A stretch of DNA of 64,000 nt from CBDEGK01 sp965237855 (GTDB lineage Bacteria; Pseudomonadota; Gammaproteobacteria; Pseudomonadales; Halieaceae), in the NCBI GenBank assembly GCA_965237855.1, contig CBDEGK010000004.1, positions 1,054,001-1,118,000 of the forward strand, read 5' to 3'. Of the stretch, positions 1 through 8,827 are shown one piece after another. The notes beneath the pieces are model-generated. The model saw only the letters and a program-made list of their open reading frames with translations, did no database searches and was not told where the DNA came from. Position numbers and translations under genes: made by a program. The number at the start of each line of letters is the position of its first letter. The stretch's first letter is position 1.

Positions 1-158
1 AAAATTGTGACCATGCAAACGCTCCCGCTCTGTCGCTGAGAAAATCGTGAAGTGAGCCGCGGAAAACTTGTGGCTCTCTTTATCAATATGAATGGTAGTG
101 AGTCGTTCAGCCATAGGGATTCTGGTATGGTGCCTGTCGATAAGTGCAAGGAGTATAT
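1..158. other. Left-edge sequence without recognised gene
   Basis: Nothing of known family was seen. A frame from base 1 reads KIVTMQTLPLCR and stops at 37-39; it could be the tail of a gene outside the window, but this cannot be shown. The ribosome-binding site of the SDR gene (AAGGAG) is at 148-153. Confidence 0.4.
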
Positions 159-860
159 ATGGATCTGGCAATCATTACCGGGGCCAGTGTTGGGATTGGT
201 GCCGCGGCAGCTGAGCTATTCATCGAAAGCGGTTTTTCGGTTTACAACCTGTCACGGCGCGCCTGTCCAGTAAACGGTGTGGAGAATATTACCTGTGATT
301 TGTCGGACCAGAAGTCGATCGAGGCTGCACTTGCCACCCTGGCACCGCTGGCTGATGCCGCCGATAAAGTGGCGCTAGTCCACAATGCCTGCCAGATGCG
401 CAAGGACAGCGCTGACGACTGCGACAGTGAAAGTCTCTCTGCCGTGATGCAAACCAACGTCATCGCCGCCAGCAGTCTCAACCAGGGTTTGTTACCTTTT
501 ATGAAGGTGGGCTCGAGCATAATCTACCTTGGCTCCACGCTGTCGGAAAAGGCTGTGCCGGGCTCCTTCAGCTACGTGATTTCCAAGCACGCGGTGGTGG
601 GCATGATGCGCGCGACCTGCCAGGACCTGATGGGCCGGGGTATTCACACGGCCTGCGTGTGCCCGGGATTTACCGATACGGAAATGCTGCGAACACATCT
701 CGGTAATGACCAGGAGATCATCGACAGCATTGCCTCTCTCAACAGTTTCAACCGGCTCATCGATCCTGCTGAAATTGCCGAGTTGATTCACTGGGCCCAC
801 CACAACCCGGTGATCAATGGCGCCGTGCTACACGCCCACCTGGGACAGAGGGAAACCTGA
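159..860 (+). CDS. Short-chain dehydrogenase/reductase (SDR)
   Basis: Classical SDR of 233 residues, a cytosolic NAD(P)-dependent oxidoreductase; the substrate cannot be told from sequence. The N-terminal Rossmann motif TGASVGIG is seen, the catalytic Y-x-x-x-K appears as YVISK, and the CPGFTDTEM stretch after it fits the SDR substrate loop. The start is set at the ATG at 159 because AAGGAG lies 5 bases upstream; an in-frame GTG at 144 would place that Shine-Dalgarno inside the gene. The stop is one base before the next gene's ATG, so the two are probably co-transcribed. Confidence 0.85.
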   Translation: MDLAIITGASVGIGAAAAELFIESGFSVYNLSRRACPVNGVENITCDLSDQKSIEAALATLAPLADAADKVALVHNACQMRKDSADDCDSESLSAVMQTNVIAASSLNQGLLPFMKVGSSIIYLGSTLSEKAVPGSFSYVISKHAVVGMMRATCQDLMGRGIHTACVCPGFTDTEMLRTHLGNDQEIIDSIASLNSFNRLIDPAEIAELIHWAHHNPVINGAVLHAHLGQRET

Positions 861-861
861 T

Positions 862-1623
862 ATGTTGAGCGAGGGCTTGCTGCAGGAACGACGGGAGCGG
901 GTTTTCCTGGTGCTGGCGGGCATATTTATCTGCGCCATGACCCTGCTGAATGTTCTCGGCATTACGCGCTTTATACAGCTCGGGCCCATGGCATTGGCGG
1001 TGGGTGTGCTGCCCTACCCCATTACCTTTCTCTGCACCGACCTCATTTGCGAACTGTATGGCAAGCAGCGTGCAAATTTTATGGTGACCCTGGGACTGGG
1101 TCTGAATTTTTTTATCCTCGGTATCTTGTGGATCGCCAATATGATCCCCTCGGTGGGCCCGGAGGCGATGCCTCCCTGGCAGGTATTGCATCTGGCCGAA
1201 TCGGTGGCACTGCCCAACGGCGAGGTACTGGAGGGCTCGGTGGAAATGTTCCAGCTGATTTATGCCACCACCACCGGCGCCGTGTTCGCATCGATGATGG
1301 CCTATATCGCGGCCCAGTACTGTGACGTACAGCTGTTCCATTTCTGGAAAAGGGTCACGAAAGGCAAGCACCTGTGGATACGCAATAATTTCAGCACCAT
1401 GATCAGTCAAATGGTGGACTCATTCATGGTGATCCTGGTGACTTTCGGTGCCGCCTACCTGGCTGGCGACTTCACTCTGCGCGCACTGATGGTTTTGATG
1501 TTCAGCAATTACCTGTTCAAGTTCTGTGTGGCAGTTCTCGATACTGGCCCGTTTTACCTGGGGGTATACCAATTGCGAAAATACCTGCACCTGGAAGAAG
1601 GCGAACTCGCCGCAAATTACTGA
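862..1623 (+). CDS. yhhQ: Queuosine precursor transporter (VUT/YhhQ family)
   Basis: Integral membrane protein of 253 residues with about six hydrophobic segments, matching the vitamin-uptake-transporter-like family (COG1738). E. coli YhhQ of this family imports queuosine precursors (preQ0/preQ1) for tRNA modification. Supporting features are the segment LPYPITFLCTDLICELYGK in the first third and the polar cluster WIRNNFSTMISQMVDSF, typical of the family. The start at 862 follows the SDR stop directly and has GAGGGA upstream; upstream in-frame codons would overlap the SDR. The substrate is inferred from family membership. Confidence 0.82.
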   Translation: MLSEGLLQERRERVFLVLAGIFICAMTLLNVLGITRFIQLGPMALAVGVLPYPITFLCTDLICELYGKQRANFMVTLGLGLNFFILGILWIANMIPSVGPEAMPPWQVLHLAESVALPNGEVLEGSVEMFQLIYATTTGAVFASMMAYIAAQYCDVQLFHFWKRVTKGKHLWIRNNFSTMISQMVDSFMVILVTFGAAYLAGDFTLRALMVLMFSNYLFKFCVAVLDTGPFYLGVYQLRKYLHLEEGELAANY

Positions 1624-1664
1624 ACGCTTCCGGAAGATATGAAATCCTTACAAGTCGTATAATA

Positions 1665-2450
1665 ATGGCCATGCCGACAACCGACTACCAGGAAAACCCT
1701 AATCCCAACCCACACTATGGCGACGGATGCTACCGGCGCCGCATTCGCCTGTCCGCCAGTGCCGACTGCGTAGTGGCGGAGCTGGAGGATGATTGCCACG
1801 GTTTCCGCATTGAACTGCAGCACGATGGGCACATGGTCACTGGCCTATCCGGTGATACCCTGCGTATCCCTATGAATACCTGTGCCGGTGCACTTGGCCC
1901 CTTGCAGGATCTCATTGGTATTGCCCTGGATACGGCAGCACCGGCCATCGTCGAGCAAGTAAATCCGCGCAGCAACTGCACCCACCTCTACGACCTGGCG
2001 CTGTTGGCCATGGCTCACCCGGCCTGGGGTCAGGCGGTGCGCACCTACGACGTGGAGTTTGAGGACATGCCCCGGGAGGGCGGGCCAGCGCGGGCCGAGG
2101 TATTCCTCGACGGCCAATCGCTGCTGCGCTGGCAGTTGGACTGGACCACGATCGTAGAGCCGGCAGAGCTGAGTGGCAAACCGGTCCTGCGGGGATTTTC
2201 GGCCTGGGCCAACAGCTACTTTACCGGCCTCACCAAGGAGGCGGCCTTCGTGCTCAGCAAGGGCGTATTCGTCGGCCTGTCTCGCATGTATGACATGAGC
2301 AATATTGGCGGCCAATCGGCCATGGATCACAGCCCGATGCTGGGTGTGTGCTACTCCTATGCCGTGGGCGTCGTTGAAGAAGCCATCCGCAACCACAACT
2401 CGGTGCGGGACTTTACTGACAAACCCGAGCAACTGTTGAGGTTTGTTTGA
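1665..2450 (+). CDS. DUF2889-like protein
   Basis: Protein of 261 residues with no signal peptide or membrane segment. The central part, with TCAGALGPLQDLIG followed by a conserved CTHLYDLALLAMAHP, resembles the DUF2889 family of unknown function as I remember it; this is not a search result. A later block with CYSYA and paired aspartates near the C-terminus is also well structured. There are two possible ATG starts (1665 and 1671), neither with a good Shine-Dalgarno. The stop overlaps the start of the aminotransferase (TGATG), so it is probably transcribed with ybdL and yafV. The function is unknown. Confidence 0.6.
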   Translation: MAMPTTDYQENPNPNPHYGDGCYRRRIRLSASADCVVAELEDDCHGFRIELQHDGHMVTGLSGDTLRIPMNTCAGALGPLQDLIGIALDTAAPAIVEQVNPRSNCTHLYDLALLAMAHPAWGQAVRTYDVEFEDMPREGGPARAEVFLDGQSLLRWQLDWTTIVEPAELSGKPVLRGFSAWANSYFTGLTKEAAFVLSKGVFVGLSRMYDMSNIGGQSAMDHSPMLGVCYSYAVGVVEEAIRNHNSVRDFTDKPEQLLRFV

Positions 2451-3589
2451 TGAGGAGCAAGCTGCCAGACCAGGGTACGACCATCTTCACGGTGATGTCC
2501 GCCCTCGCTGCTGAGCACGACGCACTCAACCTGTCGCAGGGTTTTCCGGACTACGATGGACCACAGGCTCTGCGCGAAGCCATGGCCCAACAGGTGCTGG
2601 GCGGTTACAACCAGTACGCGCCGATGACGGGACTGCCCGCCCTACGCGAGCAGATCCAGTCTAAATTACAGCGCTATTACCAGGTCAGTGCCGACCTCGA
2701 TACGGAGATCACCGTTGTGCCCGGTGCTACCGAGGCCATCTATTGCGCCATCACAGCCTGCGTTGATCGCGGTGACGAGGTCATCGTGTTCGACCCCTGT
2801 TATGACAGCTATGAACCGAGCATCCGGTTAGCCGGCGGCATAACCCGTCACATCCCGCTGGCGCTGCCCGATTTTTCCATTGACTGGGATCGTGTCGCCG
2901 ACACCATCAATGATCGCACTCGAATGATTATCATCAATTCACCGCACAATCCCAGTGGCAGTATCATGCGACACGAAGACATGCTGGCCCTGGAAAAACT
3001 GGCGCAGGCGCGAGACATCCTGGTATTGAGTGACGAGGTCTATGAACACCTGGTATTCGACGGCGAGCAACACCGTTCTGTCTTGCAATACCCCGGTCTG
3101 CGAGATCGCAGCTTCGCCGTTTTTTCATTCGGCAAGACCTTTCATATCACTGGCTGGAAAACCGGCTACTGTGTTGCACCCCCGCTACTCACGGCGGAAA
3201 TGCGGAAAGTGCACCAGTTTGTCACCTTTGTTGCGGTCACCCCGATCCAACAGGCGCTGGCGGATTACATGGCCGCGGAACCGGAGTTCCCGGCCAGCCT
3301 CTCCAATTTCTACCAGTCCAAGCGGGACTTCTTTTGTCAGCGACTGGCCAATTCCCGCTTTACCCTGACTCCATCCGCCGGAACATTTTTCCAGTTGCTT
3401 GATTATTCAGCAATCTCCGACGAAGCGGACACGGAGCTCGCCACCCGCTTGACCCGGGAACAAGGTATCGCCTCCATTCCCGTCTCGGTCTTCTGTGACG
3501 AGCCGCTGCCGGGGCGTTACCTGCGCTTTTGTTTTGCCAAGTCTGAGACAATGCTGGAACAGGCCGCGGAGGTATTGTGCAAGATCTGA
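2450..3589 (+). CDS. ybdL: Methionine aminotransferase, PLP-dependent, YbdL type
   Basis: Fold-type I aminotransferase of 379 residues, collinear with E. coli YbdL, which prefers methionine and acts late in methionine salvage. Seen are the N-terminal LPDQGTTIFTVMSALA block, NLSQGFPDYDGP, NQYAPMTG, the NSPHNPSG motif, SDEVYEH with the PLP-binding Asp, and the Schiff-base lysine in SFGKTFHITGWKTGY. The start is the ATG at 2450 in a TGATG overlap with the previous stop. The 3' end overlaps the start of yafV by 13 bases. The YafV neighbour, which hydrolyses the omega-amide product of glutamine-driven transamination, supports the salvage role. Confidence 0.9.
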   Translation: MRSKLPDQGTTIFTVMSALAAEHDALNLSQGFPDYDGPQALREAMAQQVLGGYNQYAPMTGLPALREQIQSKLQRYYQVSADLDTEITVVPGATEAIYCAITACVDRGDEVIVFDPCYDSYEPSIRLAGGITRHIPLALPDFSIDWDRVADTINDRTRMIIINSPHNPSGSIMRHEDMLALEKLAQARDILVLSDEVYEHLVFDGEQHRSVLQYPGLRDRSFAVFSFGKTFHITGWKTGYCVAPPLLTAEMRKVHQFVTFVAVTPIQQALADYMAAEPEFPASLSNFYQSKRDFFCQRLANSRFTLTPSAGTFFQLLDYSAISDEADTELATRLTREQGIASIPVSVFCDEPLPGRYLRFCFAKSETMLEQAAEVLCKI

Positions 3590-4356
3590 GAATCAGCCTG
3601 CTACAGACCCATCTCGCATGGGAGCAGCCGGCCAGCAACCGACAGCATTTCAGCCAGCTGTTGGAGCAGATGTCGGAGCCCACTGACCTGGTTGTGTTGC
3701 CGGAGATGTTTACCACCGGCTTCTCGATGGATGGCGAGCGGGTAGCGGAGGACGGCGGTGCAGAAACCCTGCAGTGGATGCGCGAACTGGCGAGTCGCCA
3801 TGACACCGCCATCACCGGCTCACTGGCCGTACGCGAAGGGCAGCAGGTTTACAATCGCCTACTGTTTGTCACGGCAGACGGACGCCACGAACACTACGAC
3901 AAGCGCCACCTGTTCAGAATGTCCGGCGAACACGAGCACTTTGCGCAAGGGGAGCAGCGGTTGGTGGTGGAGTGGCGCGGTTGGCGCCTGTGTCCGTTGA
4001 TTTGTTACGACCTGCGCTTCCCGGTGTGGAGCCGCGACCGCGGCGACTACGACGTATTAATCTATGTTGCCAACTGGCCGGCCAAGCGGGCCATGCACTG
4101 GCGCCAATTGCTGATTGCCAGGGCCATCGAAAATCAGAGTTATTGCCTGGGCCTGAACCGGGTGGGCACGGACGGCAACAACATCGTCTACAGCGGCGAC
4201 AGCCTGGCTATCGCCGCAGACGGAGAATTATTACTGGATTGCCAGGCGGATGAGGGGGTCTTTCAGTGCACGCTTAGCGCCCAGGCACAAGAAACCTATC
4301 GCCGGAAATTTCCCAGCCACATGGACGGGGATGATTTCCAGCTCAGGCTCTATTAG
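3577..4356 (+). CDS. yafV: Omega-amidase YafV (nitrilase superfamily)
   Basis: Carbon-nitrogen hydrolase of 259 residues. YafV-type enzymes hydrolyse alpha-ketoglutaramate and related omega-amides left when glutamine donates its amino group. The Glu-Lys-Cys triad is visible in LPEMFTTGF (Glu), YDKRHLF (Lys) and CYDLRFPVW (Cys). It begins at GTG 3577 inside the end of ybdL, with GGAGG four bases upstream. It converges on the ompA-like gene, whose stop lies 12 bases beyond; no obvious terminator hairpin was seen between them. Confidence 0.87.
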   Translation: MQDLRISLLQTHLAWEQPASNRQHFSQLLEQMSEPTDLVVLPEMFTTGFSMDGERVAEDGGAETLQWMRELASRHDTAITGSLAVREGQQVYNRLLFVTADGRHEHYDKRHLFRMSGEHEHFAQGEQRLVVEWRGWRLCPLICYDLRFPVWSRDRGDYDVLIYVANWPAKRAMHWRQLLIARAIENQSYCLGLNRVGTDGNNIVYSGDSLAIAADGELLLDCQADEGVFQCTLSAQAQETYRRKFPSHMDGDDFQLRLY

Positions 4357-4368
4357 TTTCCAGACCGG

Positions 4369-5400
4369 CTACTCCTCGTATTCAACTTCCAGGGTTGCCA
4401 TGACCCGACGGTTTTCTGCACGACCTTCCTTGCTGTCATTGGTCGTCACCGGGCGGGACTCTCCATAGCCCTTGGCCTCGAGGCGATAGCCGGGCACACC
4501 ATACTCGTTGATTAATAGTTCACGCACCGCACTGGCGCGACGTTGAGACAGGTTTTGATTGTAGGTTTCGGGGCCAGTGCTGTCGGTGTGGCCTTCTATA
4601 TCCACGTGCATGTCATCGAAGCGTTTGAGGAAATCAGCCAGACCTTGCAGGTCGGCGAAATAGTGCTCCTGCACCTGATCGGAATCGAAGGCGAAATTCA
4701 CTTTCAATTTTACCGAGGCCACCTTGGTTACTGCCAGCCTGCAGCCACGGCCGTCTACCCGGGCGCCCGCCGCTGTATTGGGACACTCATCCATGTCATC
4801 TGCCACGCCATCACCGTCGCTATCCGCAACCACCGCTGCGGCGACCGGTGCAGCTTTTGCCATCGGCTTACTGCGTCCCGGGGGCGCCGCGAAGCTATAG
4901 GCGATGCCCACGTTGACCGCTACGTCATTGATGCTGTCATCAAAGGTGTGTAACCAGCGCGCTTCTGCACGCCAATTCCAGTGATCGGTGAAGTAGTAGC
5001 GAAATCCCGCCCCCAGGTTGACCTGGGTGTCTGCTGCATCGCCGTTGTCAAAGCCGCGCACCAATTCGCCGGCGCCAAAGCCGAGATAGGGATGCAGAGC
5101 CTCCTGGGGAGCAAAGTAATAGAGCATGCCCGCATGCCAGGACTCAATATCAACGTCCTGGCTGCCATCAACCGCGTCCGCCTCACCAGCAGAATAGGTC
5201 AGTTCAGCAGCCCAGTTCTGACCAAGCCGATACTCAATGGCCGCCGCTGGCAAAAGTTCATTATCTACATCGCGCTGGTCGTCCCACAGATGTTGGGTAC
5301 CGCCCAGGGTAATGGTGATGGGCACCTCTGCCATCGCCAGTGAACTGAAGGCCAGGCCAAGTATCAGCATCGCCGTCACAGACAATTTATTGCATGTCAT
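4369..5400 (-). CDS. OmpA-family outer-membrane protein
   Basis: Outer-membrane protein of 343 residues. It has a signal peptide (MTCNKLSVTAMLILGLAFSS, cleavage near SLAMA), then an eight-strand-barrel-like region of about 160 residues. A short linker follows with a thrombospondin-type-3-like calcium repeat (DSDGDGVADDMDECPNT). The C-terminus is an OmpA-like peptidoglycan-binding domain (FDSDQVQ, DIEGHTDSTG, NQNLSQRRA, AKGYGESRPV). It is probably a structural barrel tethering the outer membrane to the wall. The start at 5400 has AAGGA upstream. The 94-base upstream gap suggests its own promoter. Confidence 0.9.
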   Translation of the reverse strand: MTCNKLSVTAMLILGLAFSSLAMAEVPITITLGGTQHLWDDQRDVDNELLPAAAIEYRLGQNWAAELTYSAGEADAVDGSQDVDIESWHAGMLYYFAPQEALHPYLGFGAGELVRGFDNGDAADTQVNLGAGFRYYFTDHWNWRAEARWLHTFDDSINDVAVNVGIAYSFAAPPGRSKPMAKAAPVAAAVVADSDGDGVADDMDECPNTAAGARVDGRGCRLAVTKVASVKLKVNFAFDSDQVQEHYFADLQGLADFLKRFDDMHVDIEGHTDSTGPETYNQNLSQRRASAVRELLINEYGVPGYRLEAKGYGESRPVTTNDSKEGRAENRRVMATLEVEYEE

Positions 5401-5494
5401 TTTGTGTCCTTATCAAGGTGTATGTGTGTGCAAGAATAGCAGTGCTTATGTGGCAGTTCCATGCACTCGGTCATATTTAGTTCTACGAACTCAG

Positions 5495-5866
5495 TCACAG
5501 TTCATTGCGTTGCTGGCAGACCACACACAGGGGTGAGTCCGGCCTGACCTTGAGGCGGGCGAAAGCAATAATTCGATCACAGTCCCGACAATAGCCAAAT
5601 TCTCCCTGCTCGAGGGCCTTTAGCGCCAGTTGTACCCGGCTCAAATGGGCTTGCATATGGGCCTGGCTTGCCTGTGCCATTTGCTGTTGCTGCATGGCGT
5701 CCATACGGGACAACCTGCCCACCATTTGCTGGTCGAGCTGAACCGGTTGACTGTCCTGGCCAATACGCTGCAGGTGCTCAGATAACTCCTGCTGCAGGTT
5801 CAGCAAGTCGGTTTTTAACTCGGACAACTGCGCCGCGCTGAGTTCCTCTTCGACCGATTCTCCCAC
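5495..5866 (-). CDS. DksA/TraR-family zinc-finger protein
   Basis: Protein of 123 residues with an N-terminal coiled-coil-like helix pair and a C-terminal C4 zinc finger (CRDC, then CVVC), the layout of DksA/TraR proteins that bind the RNA polymerase secondary channel. It is shorter than canonical DksA (about 150 residues), and the tip lacks an obvious DxxDxA motif, so it may be a DksA-like accessory factor and not DksA itself. It starts at GTG 5866, seven bases after the hda stop, and is probably co-transcribed with hda. Confidence 0.8.
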   Translation of the reverse strand: MGESVEEELSAAQLSELKTDLLNLQQELSEHLQRIGQDSQPVQLDQQMVGRLSRMDAMQQQQMAQASQAHMQAHLSRVQLALKALEQGEFGYCRDCDRIIAFARLKVRPDSPLCVVCQQRNEL

Positions 5867-5872
5867 CTCTGC

Positions 5873-6574
5873 CTACCACCCCATGCTGGATTTTACGAAG
5901 GGTATCGACAACTGGCGCTGATGTATCAGCGAGGCTCGATCCAACTGCTCCAGCACCGCAATTAATTCCGCCAGGGAACGCGCCGAGCGATGCAGAATGA
6001 AACGACCCACCTCCTCGGACAACTCCAGCCCGCGGCGCGCAGCACGGTACTGAAGTACCTCAAGCTTGAATTGGTCATTGGGCTCAGACAACTGCAGTAC
6101 CAGCCCCCAGGCCAGCCGCGATTGCAGGTCTGGTAACTCAACTGGCAGGTGACGAGGAGCCTGGCTGGCACTGAACAGTAATCGGCAGTGTCCCTGCCGC
6201 ACCCGGTTACACAGGTTGAACAGCGCTTCCTCCCACTGCCTGTTGCCAGTAATTGCATCCAGCTGGTCCAGGCACACCAGGCTCAACTGATCGATAGATT
6301 CCAGTAGCTCGGCGGCCGGCATCTGCGCCAGTTGTTCCAGCGGTAGGTAAAGCGCCTCACCAGCGGGCTGGGAATGGCAGGCCGCTTGCAGCAAATGGCT
6401 GCGACCACTGCCGGCGGGACCGTGAACATAGATGAAGTGTTCGCCGCCCCCCTGGACCGGATGATTCAGCGCCTCGCGCAACACCCCCATCTCATCGGAG
6501 AACAGAAAATTATCGAAGGTGGCTTCGTCGCGCAGATGTACACCCAGGGGTAGCTGTCGCGCGCCCTCAGTCAT
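5873..6574 (-). CDS. hda: DnaA regulatory inactivator Hda
   Basis: DnaA-like AAA+ protein of 233 residues without the DnaA DNA-binding domain, the architecture of Hda, which works with the beta clamp to stimulate ATP hydrolysis by DnaA and limit re-initiation. The N-terminal RQLPLGVHL resembles the QLPL-type clamp-binding motif. Other features are the Walker A-like GPAGSGRSHLL, Walker B-like LVCLDQLDAI, and an arginine-rich C-terminal lid. The start is placed at ATG 6574, which overlaps the perM stop (ATGACTGA); the upstream ATG at 6598 lies deep inside perM. Confidence 0.88.
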   Translation of the reverse strand: MTEGARQLPLGVHLRDEATFDNFLFSDEMGVLREALNHPVQGGGEHFIYVHGPAGSGRSHLLQAACHSQPAGEALYLPLEQLAQMPAAELLESIDQLSLVCLDQLDAITGNRQWEEALFNLCNRVRQGHCRLLFSASQAPRHLPVELPDLQSRLAWGLVLQLSEPNDQFKLEVLQYRAARRGLELSEEVGRFILHRSARSLAELIAVLEQLDRASLIHQRQLSIPFVKSSMGW

Positions 6575-7652
6575 GCCCGGTATCCGTATATAGATCACTG
6601 TCCCGGTAGTACTGATTGATATGGCGCAGGAACACCATGATCACCGCCGCCACCGGCAGCGCCAACAGGATGCCCACGAAACCCGCCAGCTGGCCACCGG
6701 CCAGAACCGAAAATATCACCGCCACCGGGTGCAAACCAATGCGATCGCCGACCAGCTTGGGCGTCAGCACGTAACCCTCAAGCATCTGGCCAATGGCAAA
6801 TACCAGCGCAATCCAGATCAACATGGTCGCGTCCTGAAATTGCATCAATCCCGCCAACAGCGCCGCGACGATGCCTACCAGGGCACCCAGGTAGGGCACA
6901 ATACTGGCCACGCCTGCCAGCACAGCAATCAGGAAGGCAAGTTCCAGTCCCACCAGCCACAAGCCGACAGCGTAAATACTACCCAGGCCCAGCATCACCA
7001 GGAACTGTCCTCGCAGGAATGCACCAATAACCTCATCGCATTCCCGGGCCAGCGCCTTGGTCGGCGCCTGCCAGGCGACAGGTACCAATTTCAGTGTCTG
7101 CGGCAATAGCTTGTCCCAGTCCCGCAACAGGTAAAAGGCCACCACCGGAATCAACACCAGGTTGCCCAGGGAAACCAGCAGATTGACGCTGGACCCGGTG
7201 ACATAGGCGCCCACCCTCGCCACAACCTTGCCCAGCGATTGCCAGTTCTCGGCGATTTTTTGCTGCAGACCCAAAACAGGAAAATCCTGGGCCGGTAAAC
7301 CAAGAGCCTGATGAATCCAGGGCAAGACGACACCGCTAAACCAGTTGAACAGGGCTGGTAACTTGCGGGCCAGTAGATCGAGCTGCTGAATCAACAGCGG
7401 CACAGTCACCAGCAAGGTGATTATCAGGACCATAGCGAGACACAAAAACACCAGTGATGCGGCGGCGCCACGGCCCAGACCCCTGTCCTCCAGCCAGTCC
7501 GTGAGAGGGTCGCCCAGGTAGGCTATGAGGGCCCCAACAACAAACGGCGAAAGTATGGGTCGCAGCTGGTAAACCACCAACAGCGTGATGACCAGGAGCA
7601 CAATCGCGGCATACCAGCGCCGACTGGCAGCGCCGTCGGTCTGCGGGCTCAT
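6567..7652 (-). CDS. perM: AI-2E family transporter PerM
   Basis: Polytopic inner-membrane protein of 361 residues with about seven to eight hydrophobic segments and the usual central soluble segment, matching the AI-2E/PerM family. Conserved stretches include PVVAFYLLRDWD, VIGAFLRGQFLVMLGLG, IVPYLGALVG and DRIGLHPVAVIFSVLAGGQLAGFVGILLALPVAA. The ATG at 7652 overlaps the upstream stop (ATGA) and has GGTGG nearby; the GTG at 7661 is less likely. The perM-hda pair is conserved in many gammaproteobacteria. The actual substrate of this branch is unclear. Confidence 0.87.
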   Translation of the reverse strand: MSPQTDGAASRRWYAAIVLLVITLLVVYQLRPILSPFVVGALIAYLGDPLTDWLEDRGLGRGAAASLVFLCLAMVLIITLLVTVPLLIQQLDLLARKLPALFNWFSGVVLPWIHQALGLPAQDFPVLGLQQKIAENWQSLGKVVARVGAYVTGSSVNLLVSLGNLVLIPVVAFYLLRDWDKLLPQTLKLVPVAWQAPTKALARECDEVIGAFLRGQFLVMLGLGSIYAVGLWLVGLELAFLIAVLAGVASIVPYLGALVGIVAALLAGLMQFQDATMLIWIALVFAIGQMLEGYVLTPKLVGDRIGLHPVAVIFSVLAGGQLAGFVGILLALPVAAVIMVFLRHINQYYRDSDLYTDTGHD

Positions 7653-8698
7653 GGTGACCACCGGTAGCCAAGGCCCGGCTGCACCGGCGAACGCTCAAGT
7701 GCCAGCAGCTCTGTTTGCGGTGTCAGTTTTCCCTGCAGCTCAATAATCTTACGCAATTGTTGCTCTCGCACCTGGGCGCGCAGACGAAACACACCAGACT
7801 CACCCTGTAAAAACGCCAACCGCGCCTCATCCACCAGCTCAAGATTCTGCAGGTGACTCAATACCTGGCGATAGTCAGAATAATCGTATATGCCGTCTAC
7901 CTGAACATACAGCCCCTCGCCGCTATCCCCGGTAGGCACCAGGGCATACCGCAGCGCCATGCTCTCACCGGCCAGTTCCACCCCGGCCGTAGCCACGGCA
8001 TTGGCGTCAGCGCCATACAGGCTTTCACCTTGGCGCCCCTCGGCATCCAGGTATAACCAGTCACCCATCCAATCCAGATTGCTATCGCGAGTCAGGCGCG
8101 CCACCAGGATATGTTCAGCACCGTAGCGCTGAGATGCCCGGTAGATGGGCAGGCCCTGTAGTTGCCAGAGGTCGTGAATGTCGAGATTGAGATTGTCCTG
8201 CAGATCGTAGAGCGGGAAATGCACCGGGATCGCCCGCTGTGAAAATGCCTGCTCGAGCTGCTCACGCAGCCCCAGCCCAACACTGCCGCTGGCGTATTGA
8301 CGCTCACCATCGCTGTCTACCACCATCCACACGAGTACCGCGGGGCGCTGTCCCGCCCACAGGGGTTGGCGAGCGTCTGTCAGGGTCTGCAATACCAGTT
8401 CCTGGTCGTATTGAATCAGCACGACCAGCTCACCCTGGTCCCTGCGTTGATACTGGTATTGTTGCAGAAGATTCTTGCTGTCATCCAGGGCCGATCGAAT
8501 CTGCGGTGTTTTGAGCACCTCGCGGCTGCCTGACAACTTCACCATCACCTGGGCCAGGCCAGCGCGGCTGGCCCGGTCGATGGAGCGCGCGCTGTGATCG
8601 GCCACTGCAATCTCAGCATGATACAAGTCCGCAGCCAGTTGCGCCTGTGCCGGCAGGGCCAGAAAGATCAGCAAGAATGAGGTTACAAGTTCGCGCAA
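7649..8698 (-). CDS. DUF2066 family exported protein
   Basis: Protein of 349 residues with a signal peptide (LVTSFLLIFLALPAQAQ). The pattern ADHSARSIDRASRAGLAQVMVKLSGSREVLKTP, then the region around YQYQ and a conserved tryptophan (RQPLWAGQRPAVLVWMV), identifies the DUF2066 family, which regularly sits upstream of perM-hda and beside purMN. It probably acts in the periplasm or envelope; the function is unknown. It is the first gene of a minus-strand operon continuing through perM, hda and the dksA-like gene. It diverges from purM across about 130 bases. Confidence 0.82.
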   Translation of the reverse strand: MRELVTSFLLIFLALPAQAQLAADLYHAEIAVADHSARSIDRASRAGLAQVMVKLSGSREVLKTPQIRSALDDSKNLLQQYQYQRRDQGELVVLIQYDQELVLQTLTDARQPLWAGQRPAVLVWMVVDSDGERQYASGSVGLGLREQLEQAFSQRAIPVHFPLYDLQDNLNLDIHDLWQLQGLPIYRASQRYGAEHILVARLTRDSNLDWMGDWLYLDAEGRQGESLYGADANAVATAGVELAGESMALRYALVPTGDSGEGLYVQVDGIYDYSDYRQVLSHLQNLELVDEARLAFLQGESGVFRLRAQVREQQLRKIIELQGKLTPQTELLALERSPVQPGLGYRWSP

Positions 8699-8757
8699 AG
8701 CTGTGCTTCTGCGTGGCCAAGGGAAGCCCGCATTTTAACAGCCCCGCTTTGCAACAC

Positions 8758-8769
8758 CAGTGATCACTG
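8758..8769. promoter_or_regulatory. 12-bp perfect palindrome in the DUF2066/purM divergent region
   Basis: CAGTGATCACTG is a perfect 12-base palindrome midway between the divergent starts of the DUF2066 gene and purM. A TAGAAT that could be a -10 element for purM follows at 8793-8798. The palindrome does not resemble the PurR operator. It may be a small regulator's operator or chance; no expression evidence is available. Confidence 0.3.
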
Positions 8770-8827
8770 CTGTAATTGCCTACACGACGCGCTAGAATGG
8801 CGCCTTCTTCCAGCAGTCGATCCCAGC

